This document shows positions 33,949-42,179 of a stretch of 60,186 nucleotides of DNA, in pieces. Location: contig JAQWOV010000022.1 in the NCBI GenBank assembly GCA_029245675.1, positions 1 to 60,186 on the forward strand, read 5' to 3'. How positions within the stretch are numbered: the stretch's first letter is position 1; each line of letters begins with the position of its first letter. The position numbers and the translations under genes were made by a program. Source of the stretch: Acidimicrobiales bacterium (GTDB lineage Bacteria; Actinomycetota; Acidimicrobiia; Acidimicrobiales; MedAcidi-G1). Below the pieces are notes generated by a model. The model worked only from the letters and a program-made list of their open reading frames with translations, made no database searches and was not told the origin of the DNA.

Positions 33949-34212
33949 GTGACTCCTTTTGAAGAGTCAGTAGCCAGAGTGCTTGATGATCTTCGTCACG
34001 GGGAAGTAGTTACTTACGGAGAAGTAGCTGCAGAGGCCGGATTTCCTTCTGCTCATCGAGCTGTAGGCCGGTTCCTCAAAATCCACCAAGGGTATCCATG
34101 GTGGCGGGTAGTGACATCAACCGGAAGATTGGTTCCAGGAAGTGAAACCGAACAGTCATCTCTTCTTAGGAGTGAAGGAGTCGAAGTCGCTAACGGTCGT
34201 GTAGCTACATAA
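33949..34212 (+). CDS. Alkyltransferase-like protein (MGMT family without the active Cys)
   Basis: 87 residues from GTG 33949. Has the MGMT DNA-binding domain (GEVVTYGEVAAEAG, HRAVGRFL) but the acceptor motif PCHR reads PWWR at residues 50-53, with Trp in place of the reactive Cys. That is the definition of ATL proteins such as E. coli YbaZ and yeast Atl1, which bind O6-alkylguanine and hand it to nucleotide excision repair. Tightly linked to the cyclase-like gene. Confidence 0.88.
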   Translation: MTPFEESVARVLDDLRHGEVVTYGEVAAEAGFPSAHRAVGRFLKIHQGYPWWRVVTSTGRLVPGSETEQSSLLRSEGVEVANGRVAT

Positions 34213-34340
34213 AGAACATGTCCTTACCTATCGAGAACAAGAAGGTAAGATGAAGAAGTCTCTTGAATCTATGGTAATCAAAAGACGCTGCTCAAGAATA
34301 AGAGCATTCAATCCGGTATCGAAACCGAGAACAGGTAGTC

Positions 34341-35513
34341 ATGTCTTCCACCAATCAATTTGCAGCTCTTGGAGTAGATCCTGACATCGTAGAAGTTTTA
34401 ACAAAACGTGGAATCACTGAACCTTTTGAGATCCAAGCTTTATCAATTGAAGACAGTTTAAATGGACGAGATGTATGCGGGAAAGCGAAAACTGGTTCTG
34501 GAAAGACTTTAGCTTTTGGAATTCCCTGCGTACAAAAAATTAGCAAAGCTAAACCAGGTAGGCCTACAGCATTGGCTCTGGTTCCTACCAGAGAACTTGC
34601 GACTCAAGTATGCAAAGAACTCAAACCGCTCGCAGCAGTTCGAAATATGAAAGTCGAAGCTATTTATGGCGGGGCTCCTATTGAAAAGCAGATTGCCTTG
34701 CTGCAGAAAGGAGTTGAATTAGTAGTAGCTACACCAGGCCGAATGATTGATTTGATCGAAAGAGAAGAAGTAACGGTTGCAGATTTAGAAGTGGTGATAG
34801 TGGACGAAGCGGATCGTATGGCTGATATGGGTTTCATGCCTCAGGTTGAGTGGATACTTCGAGGAGTTGAACGCAACCATCAGACTCTTTTATTTTCTGC
34901 GACTCTAGATGGAATGACAGCAAGTCTTATTAGCCGGTATCAAAAAGACCCAGTCATGCATGAGGTTGCTCATAAAGAAATAACAGTGAAAGAAATGCAG
35001 CATCGGTTTCTCACCGTTCATGAAATGGATCGAATAAAAGTCGCAGCAACAATTATTAAAGCGTCTCATCGAACTATTCTGTTTTCTCGCACAAAATGGG
35101 GAGCTGATAAATTGGCAAACAAGCTCCAAGAAAATGGAGTTAAAGCTGCACCTATTCACGGAGATTTACGTCAATCTCAAAGAGAAAAATCTTTAGCAGA
35201 TTTTGCGAAAGGTAAAGTCCAGGCTTTAGTAGCTACTGATGTCGCAGCACGAGGAATACACATAGATGATGTTGATGTAGTAATTCACTACGACCCTCCC
35301 TCAGATGCAAAAACTTATGTGCATCGTTCAGGAAGAACAGCACGAGCAGGAGAATCAGGTGTAGTTGTAAGTCTGGTTTTATGGAATGAAGAAATGGAAG
35401 TTCGTAAATTAATGCGAAGACTTGGAATGAAACATCCCATAGTAGAAGTTTTCTCTAATGACTCCCGTTTAAATGATTTAGCAGCTTGGGACCCTACCGT
35501 TGATGCCGCTTAG
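34341..35513 (+). CDS. DEAD-box RNA helicase
   Basis: 390 residues with all core motifs in order: Q motif (FEIQALS), AKTGSGKT (motif I), PTRELA (Ia), TPGR (Ib), VDEAD (II), SAT (III), ARGIHIDDVDVVIHYD (V) and HRSGRTARAG (VI). Little sequence lies outside the two RecA-like domains, so it resembles a minimal RhlE/SrmB-type helicase without an RNA-targeting tail. Likely role in ribosome assembly or RNA turnover. The 128 bp upstream hold no gene, only a loose inverted repeat (34223-34249). Confidence 0.92.
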   Translation: MSSTNQFAALGVDPDIVEVLTKRGITEPFEIQALSIEDSLNGRDVCGKAKTGSGKTLAFGIPCVQKISKAKPGRPTALALVPTRELATQVCKELKPLAAVRNMKVEAIYGGAPIEKQIALLQKGVELVVATPGRMIDLIEREEVTVADLEVVIVDEADRMADMGFMPQVEWILRGVERNHQTLLFSATLDGMTASLISRYQKDPVMHEVAHKEITVKEMQHRFLTVHEMDRIKVAATIIKASHRTILFSRTKWGADKLANKLQENGVKAAPIHGDLRQSQREKSLADFAKGKVQALVATDVAARGIHIDDVDVVIHYDPPSDAKTYVHRSGRTARAGESGVVVSLVLWNEEMEVRKLMRRLGMKHPIVEVFSNDSRLNDLAAWDPTVDAA

Positions 35514-35529
35514 GACATGAAAGACTCTG

Positions 35530-37209
35530 ATGAGTTCTTTTCCTCCTCATTTACCTGAAGCCCTTGCCCTAGTAGCTAAATCAAAAGGCGGTCCACGCTT
35601 CCTCAACATAGATGGTGAAGAAGTAGAGACAGGAAATTATTCCTTCAAATTTGAAAAGCACCTGTTATTAGCAGAAACATATGAAAAACTTTTAACTTCA
35701 AAGACGAGAAAAACAGCGGGAGCCTTCTACACGCCGATAGATGTTGCCAAAAAGTTCGCTGAAACCGTGGTACATAAGGGACCAGTTGTAGATCCATCAT
35801 GTGGTGGAGGAATTTTTTTACTTTCTGCAGCAAAACAGCTTGCAGAACTCGGTGGTGACCCAAAAGACATAGTAAGAAATCAAATATTTGGTGCGGATAT
35901 AGACGAATGGGCGGTTGCTGTTTGCCGTTGGGAACTCGCGCATTGGGCCGGAGTGGATCCCAAAGAAATTACAGGAGTCGTCATTGCTGATCCATTGATT
36001 GAAAGACCTGAAAATTGGCCAAAACATTTCGGATCTATTATCGGTAATCCGCCGTTCTTGAGCCAGATGCACACCACGACTGTGAGAACAACAGAGCGTC
36101 GAGAAGATCTTCGTTCTCAATACGGAAATTTAGTTAAGGCTTATACAAATGAAGCATGGTTATTTCTTGCGTTAGGTTTGGATCTTCTCGCACCAGAAGG
36201 CCAAATGGCGCTCATCCAACCCTTGTCTCTAATTGCGGCAAGAGATGCTTTAGAAATAAGGGAAAAGATTCTTACGGAAGCTTCGCTTGAGGGGCTTTGG
36301 GTAGATCAATCCACCGTATTTGTAGGGCGTACCGAAGTTTGTGCACCAATTGTTAAAAATGTGACCTCCGATAAAAAAGAAGTGCTGAGGTATGTTGGTC
36401 GAGAAATAGAAGAGGCCGCTTCGGGAGAATATCCATCAGATCCAAGTAATTGGGGGGAGTTAGTAGCAGATCTCATTGGATTACCAGATGTAAAAATTGT
36501 AAGTTCAGGAACTGTGGAACATAAAGCTTCGGTTACATCAGGTTTTCGGCAGCATTTTTATGGTTTGGTGCCTGGCGTAAGTGAGCAAAAAGAAGAAACG
36601 GTTGTTAATCCTTTGATTACAACAGCCATGGTTGATCCGTTTCATTGCTTGTGGGGGAAAAAAGTAGCCCAATTTGATGGAAGAAAATGGGAACGGCCTG
36701 TAGTTGATCTTGAGAAAGTTGCTGAATTTGATAGATCTGTAGGTGAGTGGATGCGGGTCCGTCAAAATCCGAAACTTTTTATTTCAACTCAAACTCGAGT
36801 TATTGAAGTAGTAGTGGACGAGAAAGGCGATTGGATACCTTTGACCCCGTTACTTATAGTGCAGCCATATGAAGAGGACCTATGGGCTCTCGCAGCAGCA
36901 CTTTCAGCTCCGGTTATAAGTGTGTTAGCAGCACGGCAGGCTGTAGGCGCTGCTCGTTCAGTTAGCCGAATTACTCTTTCATCAAAACAATTATCAGAGT
37001 TGCCACTTCCATCAGATAAAAAAGCTTGGAGAGAAGCAATAGGAATAGCACAAACGATTCATTCTTCAACCAATAAAGATCTCGAAGAGCTTTGGTTGAT
37101 GTTTGGTGAAACAATAAATCGGGCATACGGAACAAGAGATGATGAGCTTATTTCTTGGTGGTGGAGTCGTCATCCGGCATTTCGTAAGAAGAATAAACAA
37201 AACGAATGA
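35530..37209 (+). CDS. N6-adenine DNA methyltransferase, apparently orphan
   Basis: 559 residues. Motif X/I region TAGAFYTP (about 60-67) and VDPSCGGGIFLL (about 87-98) bind SAM, and the catalytic motif IV is GNPPF near 174-178, which marks an N6-adenine enzyme of the gamma class. The C-terminal half has no motif I recognise and may be a TaqI/Eco57I-type specificity domain. No nuclease domain is present and no restriction gene is nearby, so it may be a solitary epigenetic methylase or a remnant of a type IIG system. It starts 16 bp after the helicase. Confidence 0.85.
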   Translation: MSSFPPHLPEALALVAKSKGGPRFLNIDGEEVETGNYSFKFEKHLLLAETYEKLLTSKTRKTAGAFYTPIDVAKKFAETVVHKGPVVDPSCGGGIFLLSAAKQLAELGGDPKDIVRNQIFGADIDEWAVAVCRWELAHWAGVDPKEITGVVIADPLIERPENWPKHFGSIIGNPPFLSQMHTTTVRTTERREDLRSQYGNLVKAYTNEAWLFLALGLDLLAPEGQMALIQPLSLIAARDALEIREKILTEASLEGLWVDQSTVFVGRTEVCAPIVKNVTSDKKEVLRYVGREIEEAASGEYPSDPSNWGELVADLIGLPDVKIVSSGTVEHKASVTSGFRQHFYGLVPGVSEQKEETVVNPLITTAMVDPFHCLWGKKVAQFDGRKWERPVVDLEKVAEFDRSVGEWMRVRQNPKLFISTQTRVIEVVVDEKGDWIPLTPLLIVQPYEEDLWALAAALSAPVISVLAARQAVGAARSVSRITLSSKQLSELPLPSDKKAWREAIGIAQTIHSSTNKDLEELWLMFGETINRAYGTRDDELISWWWSRHPAFRKKNKQNE

Positions 37210-37252
37210 CCGTCTGACGGTTCTTTCCGTCTACACTTTATAAAGGCATTAC

Positions 37253-37385
37253 GAGTGGTCTGGTTAAAACTAGATCCGGCAACCTGGGAGGACACCCAAG
37301 GTGCCCGCTCATCCGCAAGGAAGAGGATGTGGCCTGAAAGGGCAACAAAGTGTCCGGTGTCGACAAAGTCGACCTCCGGTCGCCG
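37253..37385 (+). promoter_or_regulatory. SAM riboswitch (SAM-I clan, probably SAM-IV type) ahead of metX
   Basis: GAGTGG (37253-37258), P2 stem CTGGTT/AACTAG, the invariant core CCGGCAACC (37276-37284), a P3 hairpin (CCTGGG...CCCAAGG) and GGTGCC (37300-37305) follow in the order of the SAM-I clan. The downstream helices, including the GTCGAC/GTCGAC hairpin, and the position on an actinobacterial metX fit the SAM-IV branch. It would shut off homoserine acetylation when SAM is plentiful. The 3' boundary is approximate. Confidence 0.82.
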
Positions 37386-37391
37386 GGTTCC

Positions 37392-37407
37392 GGTGGATCT
37401 CCCCACC
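37392..37407 (+). promoter_or_regulatory. Hairpin sequestering the metX ribosome binding site
   Basis: GGTGG (37392-37396), the only Shine-Dalgarno candidate for the ATG at 37411, can pair with CCACC (37403-37407), which sits three bases before the start codon. This makes a likely translational expression platform for the riboswitch. Confidence 0.5.
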
Positions 37408-37410
37408 AAT

Positions 37411-38643
37411 ATGACTGAATCTGAAGACTTAACACGATACGGACAAGATCCGGCTCAACCATATGTATACCCGCGTCCCCTTACGGAAAATCTGCCTGTA
37501 ACTGGGGCATGGCAAGAGGGGGATCCTGAAGGAAATCGTCAGTTCGCGACAGTTTATCCAGACAGAAGTTTCGCACTTGAAGGTGGCGGTGTTCTTAAAG
37601 AAGTGACGATGGCGTACGAAACATGGGGCCAGCTGTCTCCTGCAGCAGACAATGCGATCTTGGTATGCCATGCGTTAACAGGAGACTCTCATGCTTTCGG
37701 AGAGCATGGAGAAGCTCACCCAACTCCCGGATGGTGGAATGGGGTTATTGGTGAGGGTAGTGGACTTGACCCGAATGAACATTTCATAGTCTGCATTAAT
37801 GTCCTTGGCGGTTGTCAAGGTTCCACAGGACCAGCATCAATCAACCCTGCTTCTAAGAAACCTTACGGATCTACTTTCCCTGTGATCACCACTCGAGATA
37901 TGGTGCGGGCACAAGCTGCCGTCGCCGATCACTTAGGCATAGAACAATGGCGTCTAGTAGTAGGCGGATCTATGGGCGGAATGCAAGTGCTTGAATGGGG
38001 AATCATGTACCCAGAACGAGTTAAAGCGTTAGCGCCACTAGCCACCGCCTTAGCTGCATCACCATGGCAAATAGGGTGGAGCGCTGTCGGTAGAAATGCG
38101 TTAGTGCTGGACCCACTTTTTAGAGGCGGCGACTATTACGACGCTGAAGCAGGAAACGGGCCTCACTTAGGTCTTGCCACAGCTCGATCAATCGCTCAAA
38201 TACATTATCGAAGCCCCAACTCTTTTGCTGAGCGGTTTGGGAGAGAAGTAGTTGATCCAAGAAGCATTTATGGCCTATGGGATCAATATCAAGTCGAGTC
38301 ATATTTGGATTACCAAGGAGAAAAGCTAGTTCGGAGATTTGATGCGAACAGTTACTTAGTCCTCAACAGAGCGATGGACTTGCATGATGTTGCGCGAGAC
38401 CGAGGCAGCGTAAATGAGGCTGTATCACGCTTAGCCCGAGTACCTGTATTGACGTTAAGTATCACTTCAGATTATTTGTACCCACCGAATCTTCAAATAG
38501 AAATCTTTGAGGCAGTTGAAGCCGTTGGCGGGGAATGCACCCACCAGATAGTAGAAAACGGCAACGGACATGATGGATTTCTTCTAGCAACTGAAGATGT
38601 TTCCAACCACATAGCAAAATTTTTGGAAGACACATCTATTTAG
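37411..38643 (+). CDS. metX: Homoserine O-acetyltransferase
   Basis: 410 residues from the ATG at 37411; the frame is open back to 37255 but that part is riboswitch RNA. Alpha/beta hydrolase fold with the nucleophile elbow GGSMGGMQ (catalytic Ser), an early CHALTGDSH oxyanion region, and the C-terminal Asp and His in SITSDYLYPP and NGHDGFL. Acetylates homoserine for methionine synthesis; the partner enzyme metY lies at 55.3 kb. Regulated by the SAM riboswitch just upstream. Confidence 0.94.
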   Translation: MTESEDLTRYGQDPAQPYVYPRPLTENLPVTGAWQEGDPEGNRQFATVYPDRSFALEGGGVLKEVTMAYETWGQLSPAADNAILVCHALTGDSHAFGEHGEAHPTPGWWNGVIGEGSGLDPNEHFIVCINVLGGCQGSTGPASINPASKKPYGSTFPVITTRDMVRAQAAVADHLGIEQWRLVVGGSMGGMQVLEWGIMYPERVKALAPLATALAASPWQIGWSAVGRNALVLDPLFRGGDYYDAEAGNGPHLGLATARSIAQIHYRSPNSFAERFGREVVDPRSIYGLWDQYQVESYLDYQGEKLVRRFDANSYLVLNRAMDLHDVARDRGSVNEAVSRLARVPVLTLSITSDYLYPPNLQIEIFEAVEAVGGECTHQIVENGNGHDGFLLATEDVSNHIAKFLEDTSI

Positions 38644-38683
38644 TAATTTGCTCATATCTATCGGTGTTCAAATAAAATGATGT

Positions 38684-39463
38684 ATGCCCGAAATATTAGA
38701 AATAGAGGCGTACCGCAGAGTGGCTGAACACGTTGTTGGGCGTGTTATCACTGAAGTCTTGACCCCAGACCACTGGTATCTGAAAGGTGGAGCGACTCCG
38801 GAAGACTTCAAAGAACGCCTAGTTAACCGACGTTTCACAAGAACACGACGAATAGGGAAACTTTTGCTTCTAGATTCCGGCGGGCCGACTCTAGGTTTAA
38901 GGTTTGGGATGACTGGAAGACTTTTTGTAGATGGTCAAGCGGCCGTAGAACAATTGGAATGGGGGAGTCGTCGCATAAACCCGTCATGGCATCGTTTCAT
39001 TCTCCGCTTCAAAGGTGGAGGAGACTTAGTTATGGATGACCCTCGTCGACTTGGAGGAGTCGAGTTAGATCCGGAAGAAGACAAACTGGGTCCTGATGCA
39101 TGGACGATAGACATGAATGACTTACGCCAGATCTTGTCGCATTCTTCTACAGCTTTAAAGGCAAGACTTTTAGATCAGTCGCGCATAGCAGGATTGGGAA
39201 ATCTTCTCGTTGACGAAATTTGTTGGCGTAGCCAACTTGACCCTAGACGGTCATCAAACTCATTAGAAGATGAAGAAATCAAGGTTTTAAAGAAAATAAT
39301 CCGTCAAGTGCTTAATCAGTTAGATAAACGAGGAGGTTCGCATACGGGAGATTTCTTTGAACATCGGAACCCAGGAGGGATTTGCCCATTAGACGATGAG
39401 CCTTTAAGGCGCTCAAAAGTGGGTGGAAGAACAACATGGTGGTGCCCCTTACATCAGCGATAA
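38684..39463 (+). CDS. Formamidopyrimidine-DNA glycosylase (Fpg/Nei family) with altered zinc finger
   Basis: 259 residues. N-terminal Pro2-Glu3 catalytic pair is present (PEILEIE), the helix-two-turn-helix region reads QSRIAGLGNLLVDEICW, and the terminal zinc-finger region keeps the GGRTTWWCP strand with its DNA-binding Arg. Of the four zinc Cys, two are replaced: the motifs read CPLD and CPLH. The metal may be bound by Cys/Asp/Cys/His or lost. It excises oxidised bases; the exact substrate group is uncertain. Confidence 0.85.
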   Translation: MPEILEIEAYRRVAEHVVGRVITEVLTPDHWYLKGGATPEDFKERLVNRRFTRTRRIGKLLLLDSGGPTLGLRFGMTGRLFVDGQAAVEQLEWGSRRINPSWHRFILRFKGGGDLVMDDPRRLGGVELDPEEDKLGPDAWTIDMNDLRQILSHSSTALKARLLDQSRIAGLGNLLVDEICWRSQLDPRRSSNSLEDEEIKVLKKIIRQVLNQLDKRGGSHTGDFFEHRNPGGICPLDDEPLRRSKVGGRTTWWCPLHQR

Positions 39464-39509
39464 AGGGTTACTCCGACTAACCTAGATCAAAGAGAGACTG
39501 GGTGGAACA

Positions 39510-39935
39510 GTGAAAGATGTAAAGAACAAGAAATTTTTTGCTGTAATAGCAATCCTGTTTACTTTGACATTCCTTTACTCAGGGTCTGCTTTCGCTGAAG
39601 TTACGACGATAGAGGCCGACACATCGGCAGCTGATGGAACCACTGATGATCGTGTAGACAATATTGTTCTTACACTTCGAGTCATTGCTGGCGTTGTTCT
39701 TGTCGCAACGGTTGGATTCTATTGGCATACCCGGCCTAGCCGCCGCCTGCAAGCCGCTATTGATAGAGGAGAAATCGATGGCGCTTCACATCAATTTCGT
39801 AAATCAAAATATTCCTTTCATTTCAACATCCCTGACGAGGAATCTTCACAGTCTTCGAATGAACTTTTAGCTAAATTATTAGATGACAAATCAGTAGATG
39901 AACTTGAGGACAAGGAGCCTTCAAAAAATGTCTGA
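39510..39935 (+). CDS. Small membrane protein with signal peptide, unknown
   Basis: 141 residues from GTG 39510, with GGTGGA upstream. A Lys-rich start and hydrophobic stretch end in SAFAEV, a good signal-peptidase site near residue 29. After a short acidic outer loop comes one membrane segment (about 51-70), then a basic and an acidic cytosolic tail. No known domain recognised. Its 3' end overlaps the next small gene by 8 bp. Confidence 0.65.
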   Translation: MKDVKNKKFFAVIAILFTLTFLYSGSAFAEVTTIEADTSAADGTTDDRVDNIVLTLRVIAGVVLVATVGFYWHTRPSRRLQAAIDRGEIDGASHQFRKSKYSFHFNIPDEESSQSSNELLAKLLDDKSVDELEDKEPSKNV

Positions 39936-40149
39936 CGAACTTGATATAGAAGCAATGCTTCAAAGATTTCGAGAAAGAGCCGCTGCAGTTCGCAACCGGA
40001 ATTTACCTCCAATAGGCGGAGACGAGAGGAAAATGTTCTTAGAGCAAGCCCAGAACGACTTCCAAGATTTCGCCATTATCGGAGACTCAGAAGGAACTCT
40101 TGAAGATGGAATTTTGACTCTTAAAGTCGACCTTCGGCCGAATGACTAG
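39928..40149 (+). CDS. Small unknown soluble protein
   Basis: 73 residues from the ATG at 39928, with AAGGAG 11 bases upstream. Starts SDELDIEAMLQRFRERAAAVRNR, a charged helix, and ends with a short beta-like strand region (TLEDGILTLKVDLRP). Overlap with the membrane protein gene suggests the two are made together and perhaps interact. Convergent with the M19 peptidase, whose stop overlaps by 4 bp. Confidence 0.6.
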   Translation: MSDELDIEAMLQRFRERAAAVRNRNLPPIGGDERKMFLEQAQNDFQDFAIIGDSEGTLEDGILTLKVDLRPND

Positions 40150-41111
40150 TTAAACACTTCGCTATAAAGTCTTAGCCAGTTTCCGCCCATTATTGAAGCG
40201 ACTTCTTCTTCTGCCATCCCTCGTGCTTGTAAGGCATCAGCGATCAATCCAAATCCGCGCATGGTTGTTAACCAATCAGGCTCTGCAATTTTTCCTGGTC
40301 GAGAAGCGGAACCTGCACCGTAATTCGTGACTCTTGACCAGCGGCCCTGACGCATCCATTCCAAATGAGGCATTTTTATGTTTCGGCTGTGATCAGTCCC
40401 GATTCCAACATGATTTATCCCGACAAGATCAACGGTGTATGCAACAAGTTCTGACCACTTTTCGGGAGTCTCAGCAAAACCATCACAAATGTTGGGATAG
40501 GTAGCTAAACCGATCACGCCGCCTTTTTCGGCAAGAGCTTTAATTAGATCATCAGACTTATTTCGAACATGAGGAACAAATCCATCCGGGTTTGCGTGGG
40601 TAACAGCAACTGGCTTTTCGGAAGCTTCAATCACATCTAAACCTGTTCGTTGTCCAACGTGTGACAGGTCAATCAAAATGCCGCAGCGATTAAGTTCTGA
40701 AACAAGTTCTACTCCGGCACGACTTATTCCGCTATCAGCAGGTTCGTAACAACTACCGCCATATTCGTTTTGGTTGTTGTACGTCAACTGAAGAACTCGA
40801 ACTCCCATATCGGCAAAGAGTTCAACAAAACGTATGTTTCCATTTAACGCAGTGGTGTTCTGATAACCGACAATCAGAGCGCAACGTTCCGAGGCAACGA
40901 TTTTATTTATGTCTTCTTCGGTGTGGGCGATAGCAACTAAATCTTCATTTTCTTGGACAACATCACGAAAACGCCCTAAAGCGTCCATTGATTCAAGAGC
41001 GTCCTCCCAGAATCCGAGACTAACTGTTATACAGCTGAGGCCTCCGTCTATAACTTCTTGGAAAACTTCTCTATCAAAGATGCTGCAATTCAAACCGTCA
41101 GCGAAAAACAT
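40146..41111 (-). CDS. Peptidase family M19 (membrane dipeptidase-like)
   Basis: 321 residues from the ATG at 41111, supported by GGAG six bases upstream; a TTG four codons earlier is less likely. Amidohydrolase-type fold of renal dipeptidase: YNNQNEYGGSCYE, LIDLSHVGQRT with the metal-binding His, THANPDG (second His) and GIGTDHSRN are recognisable. The usual N-terminal HxD metal motif is not evident: the start reads FADGLNC, so the His-x-Asp may be replaced. Substrate unknown; relatives cleave dipeptides or act on other amides. Confidence 0.82.
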   Translation of the reverse strand: MFFADGLNCSIFDREVFQEVIDGGLSCITVSLGFWEDALESMDALGRFRDVVQENEDLVAIAHTEEDINKIVASERCALIVGYQNTTALNGNIRFVELFADMGVRVLQLTYNNQNEYGGSCYEPADSGISRAGVELVSELNRCGILIDLSHVGQRTGLDVIEASEKPVAVTHANPDGFVPHVRNKSDDLIKALAEKGGVIGLATYPNICDGFAETPEKWSELVAYTVDLVGINHVGIGTDHSRNIKMPHLEWMRQGRWSRVTNYGAGSASRPGKIAEPDWLTTMRGFGLIADALQARGMAEEEVASIMGGNWLRLYSEVFN

Positions 41112-41259
41112 ACGTAACTCCAATACCTAATTTACGAATAAGCAGAGAGTACTACATTGAGGAAAATTTCAAGACTCCAACAAAACATCGGATTGGTTCA
41201 GATAAAGAGAGCGCTAAGAGGGTAAATTTGTTGTTAAGTCGGATAAAGTGACGACTCAC

Positions 41260-41335
41260 GCGGACGTAGCTCAGTTGGTAGAGCATCACCTTGCCAAGGT
41301 GAATGTCGCGAGTTCAAATCTCGTCGTCCGCTCCA
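41260..41335 (+). tRNA. tRNA-Gly (GCC), CCA encoded
   Basis: Acceptor GCGGACG/CGTCCGC pairs perfectly (41260-41266 with 41325-41331), the D arm is GCTCAGTTGGTAGAGC, the anticodon stem TCACC/GGTGA surrounds loop TTGCCAA with anticodon GCC (41293-41295), and the T arm carries GTTCAAATC. Discriminator T is followed by an encoded CCA at 41333-41335. The next gene starts at the very next base. Confidence 0.97.
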
Positions 41336-42178
41336 ATGAAAATAGGACTTTATTCAATCAATGGTGGTCATCTAGCAAATCCGGATGACATGGGCCGAGT
41401 AGCTGTAGCAGCCGAAGAAGCCGGATTTGAATCTCTCTGGACAGCAGAACACGTCGTCTTACCCGAACCGCAAGTTCCTCCTTCTCCTCTACCTGCAGAG
41501 GTACCTCTCCTTGATCCCGCAGTCGCACTCGCTTATCTGTCTTCCATCACAACCGAAATAAATTTAGGAACAGGAATCATTATTCTTCCGCAGCGCAACC
41601 CTCTTGTACTAGCGAAAGAGTTAGCGAGCGTCGACGTACTATCTAAAGGCCGTTTAATATTCGGAGTTGGTGTCGGTTATCTTGCCCCAGAATTTGAGGC
41701 ATTGGGCATTCCAATGGAAGACAGAGGACCACGGTCTATCGAGTACATAGAAGCTATACGTTCAATCTGGCATGACAACGAACCTAACTACGAAGGCAAA
41801 TTTGTTTCATTTAGTGGAGTGAAAGCAAATCCTCGACCTGTTAACCCGTTAGGGCCTCCAGTAGTTATGGGAGGCCACTCCAAACCTGCTTGGAGGCGAA
41901 CTGTCACACACTGTCAAGGATGGTACGGATTCATGTTAGATCCCGAAGGCACCGCCAAAAATATTGCAGGAATCAGAGAACTAGAAGGACAGCATGAACG
42001 ACCTGAGGGACTTGGTGAAATAGAAATCACGGTTACTCCACTTATGAGACCAGGTGTAGAGATGTTAGAAACATATGGCGAGATGGGAGTAGACAGGCTC
42101 GTGCTTCTCGCCCCTGTTCAAAACGTTGATGAGTCCTTAGCGTTCATTGAACAAATCCATGCCACAATGCTGTCTTAG
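41336..42178 (+). CDS. LLM-class F420-dependent oxidoreductase
   Basis: 280 residues from the ATG at 41336. Luciferase-like monooxygenase fold: KIGLYSINGGHLANPDDMGRVA, ESLWTAEHVVLP, GTGIIILPQRNPLVLAKELASVD, GVGVGYLAPEFEALG and the GGHSKPAWRR region match the actinobacterial F420 group. Substrate unknown. The start codon abuts the CCA of tRNA-Gly with no room for a ribosome binding site, so the mRNA is presumably freed, leaderless, by tRNA 3' processing. Frame extension into the tRNA is not coding. Confidence 0.88.
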   Translation: MKIGLYSINGGHLANPDDMGRVAVAAEEAGFESLWTAEHVVLPEPQVPPSPLPAEVPLLDPAVALAYLSSITTEINLGTGIIILPQRNPLVLAKELASVDVLSKGRLIFGVGVGYLAPEFEALGIPMEDRGPRSIEYIEAIRSIWHDNEPNYEGKFVSFSGVKANPRPVNPLGPPVVMGGHSKPAWRRTVTHCQGWYGFMLDPEGTAKNIAGIRELEGQHERPEGLGEIEITVTPLMRPGVEMLETYGEMGVDRLVLLAPVQNVDESLAFIEQIHATMLS

Positions 42179-42179
42179 G

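Noticed and set aside
34223-34249. Terminator or operator before the DEAD-box helicase
   Set aside because: CTTACCT/AGGTAAG is only 7 bp with a 13-base loop and no T-run; likely chance.
37255-37410. N-terminal extension of metX
   Set aside because: The extra 52 residues are coded by riboswitch RNA and do not resemble MetX; the ATG at 37411 fits the family.
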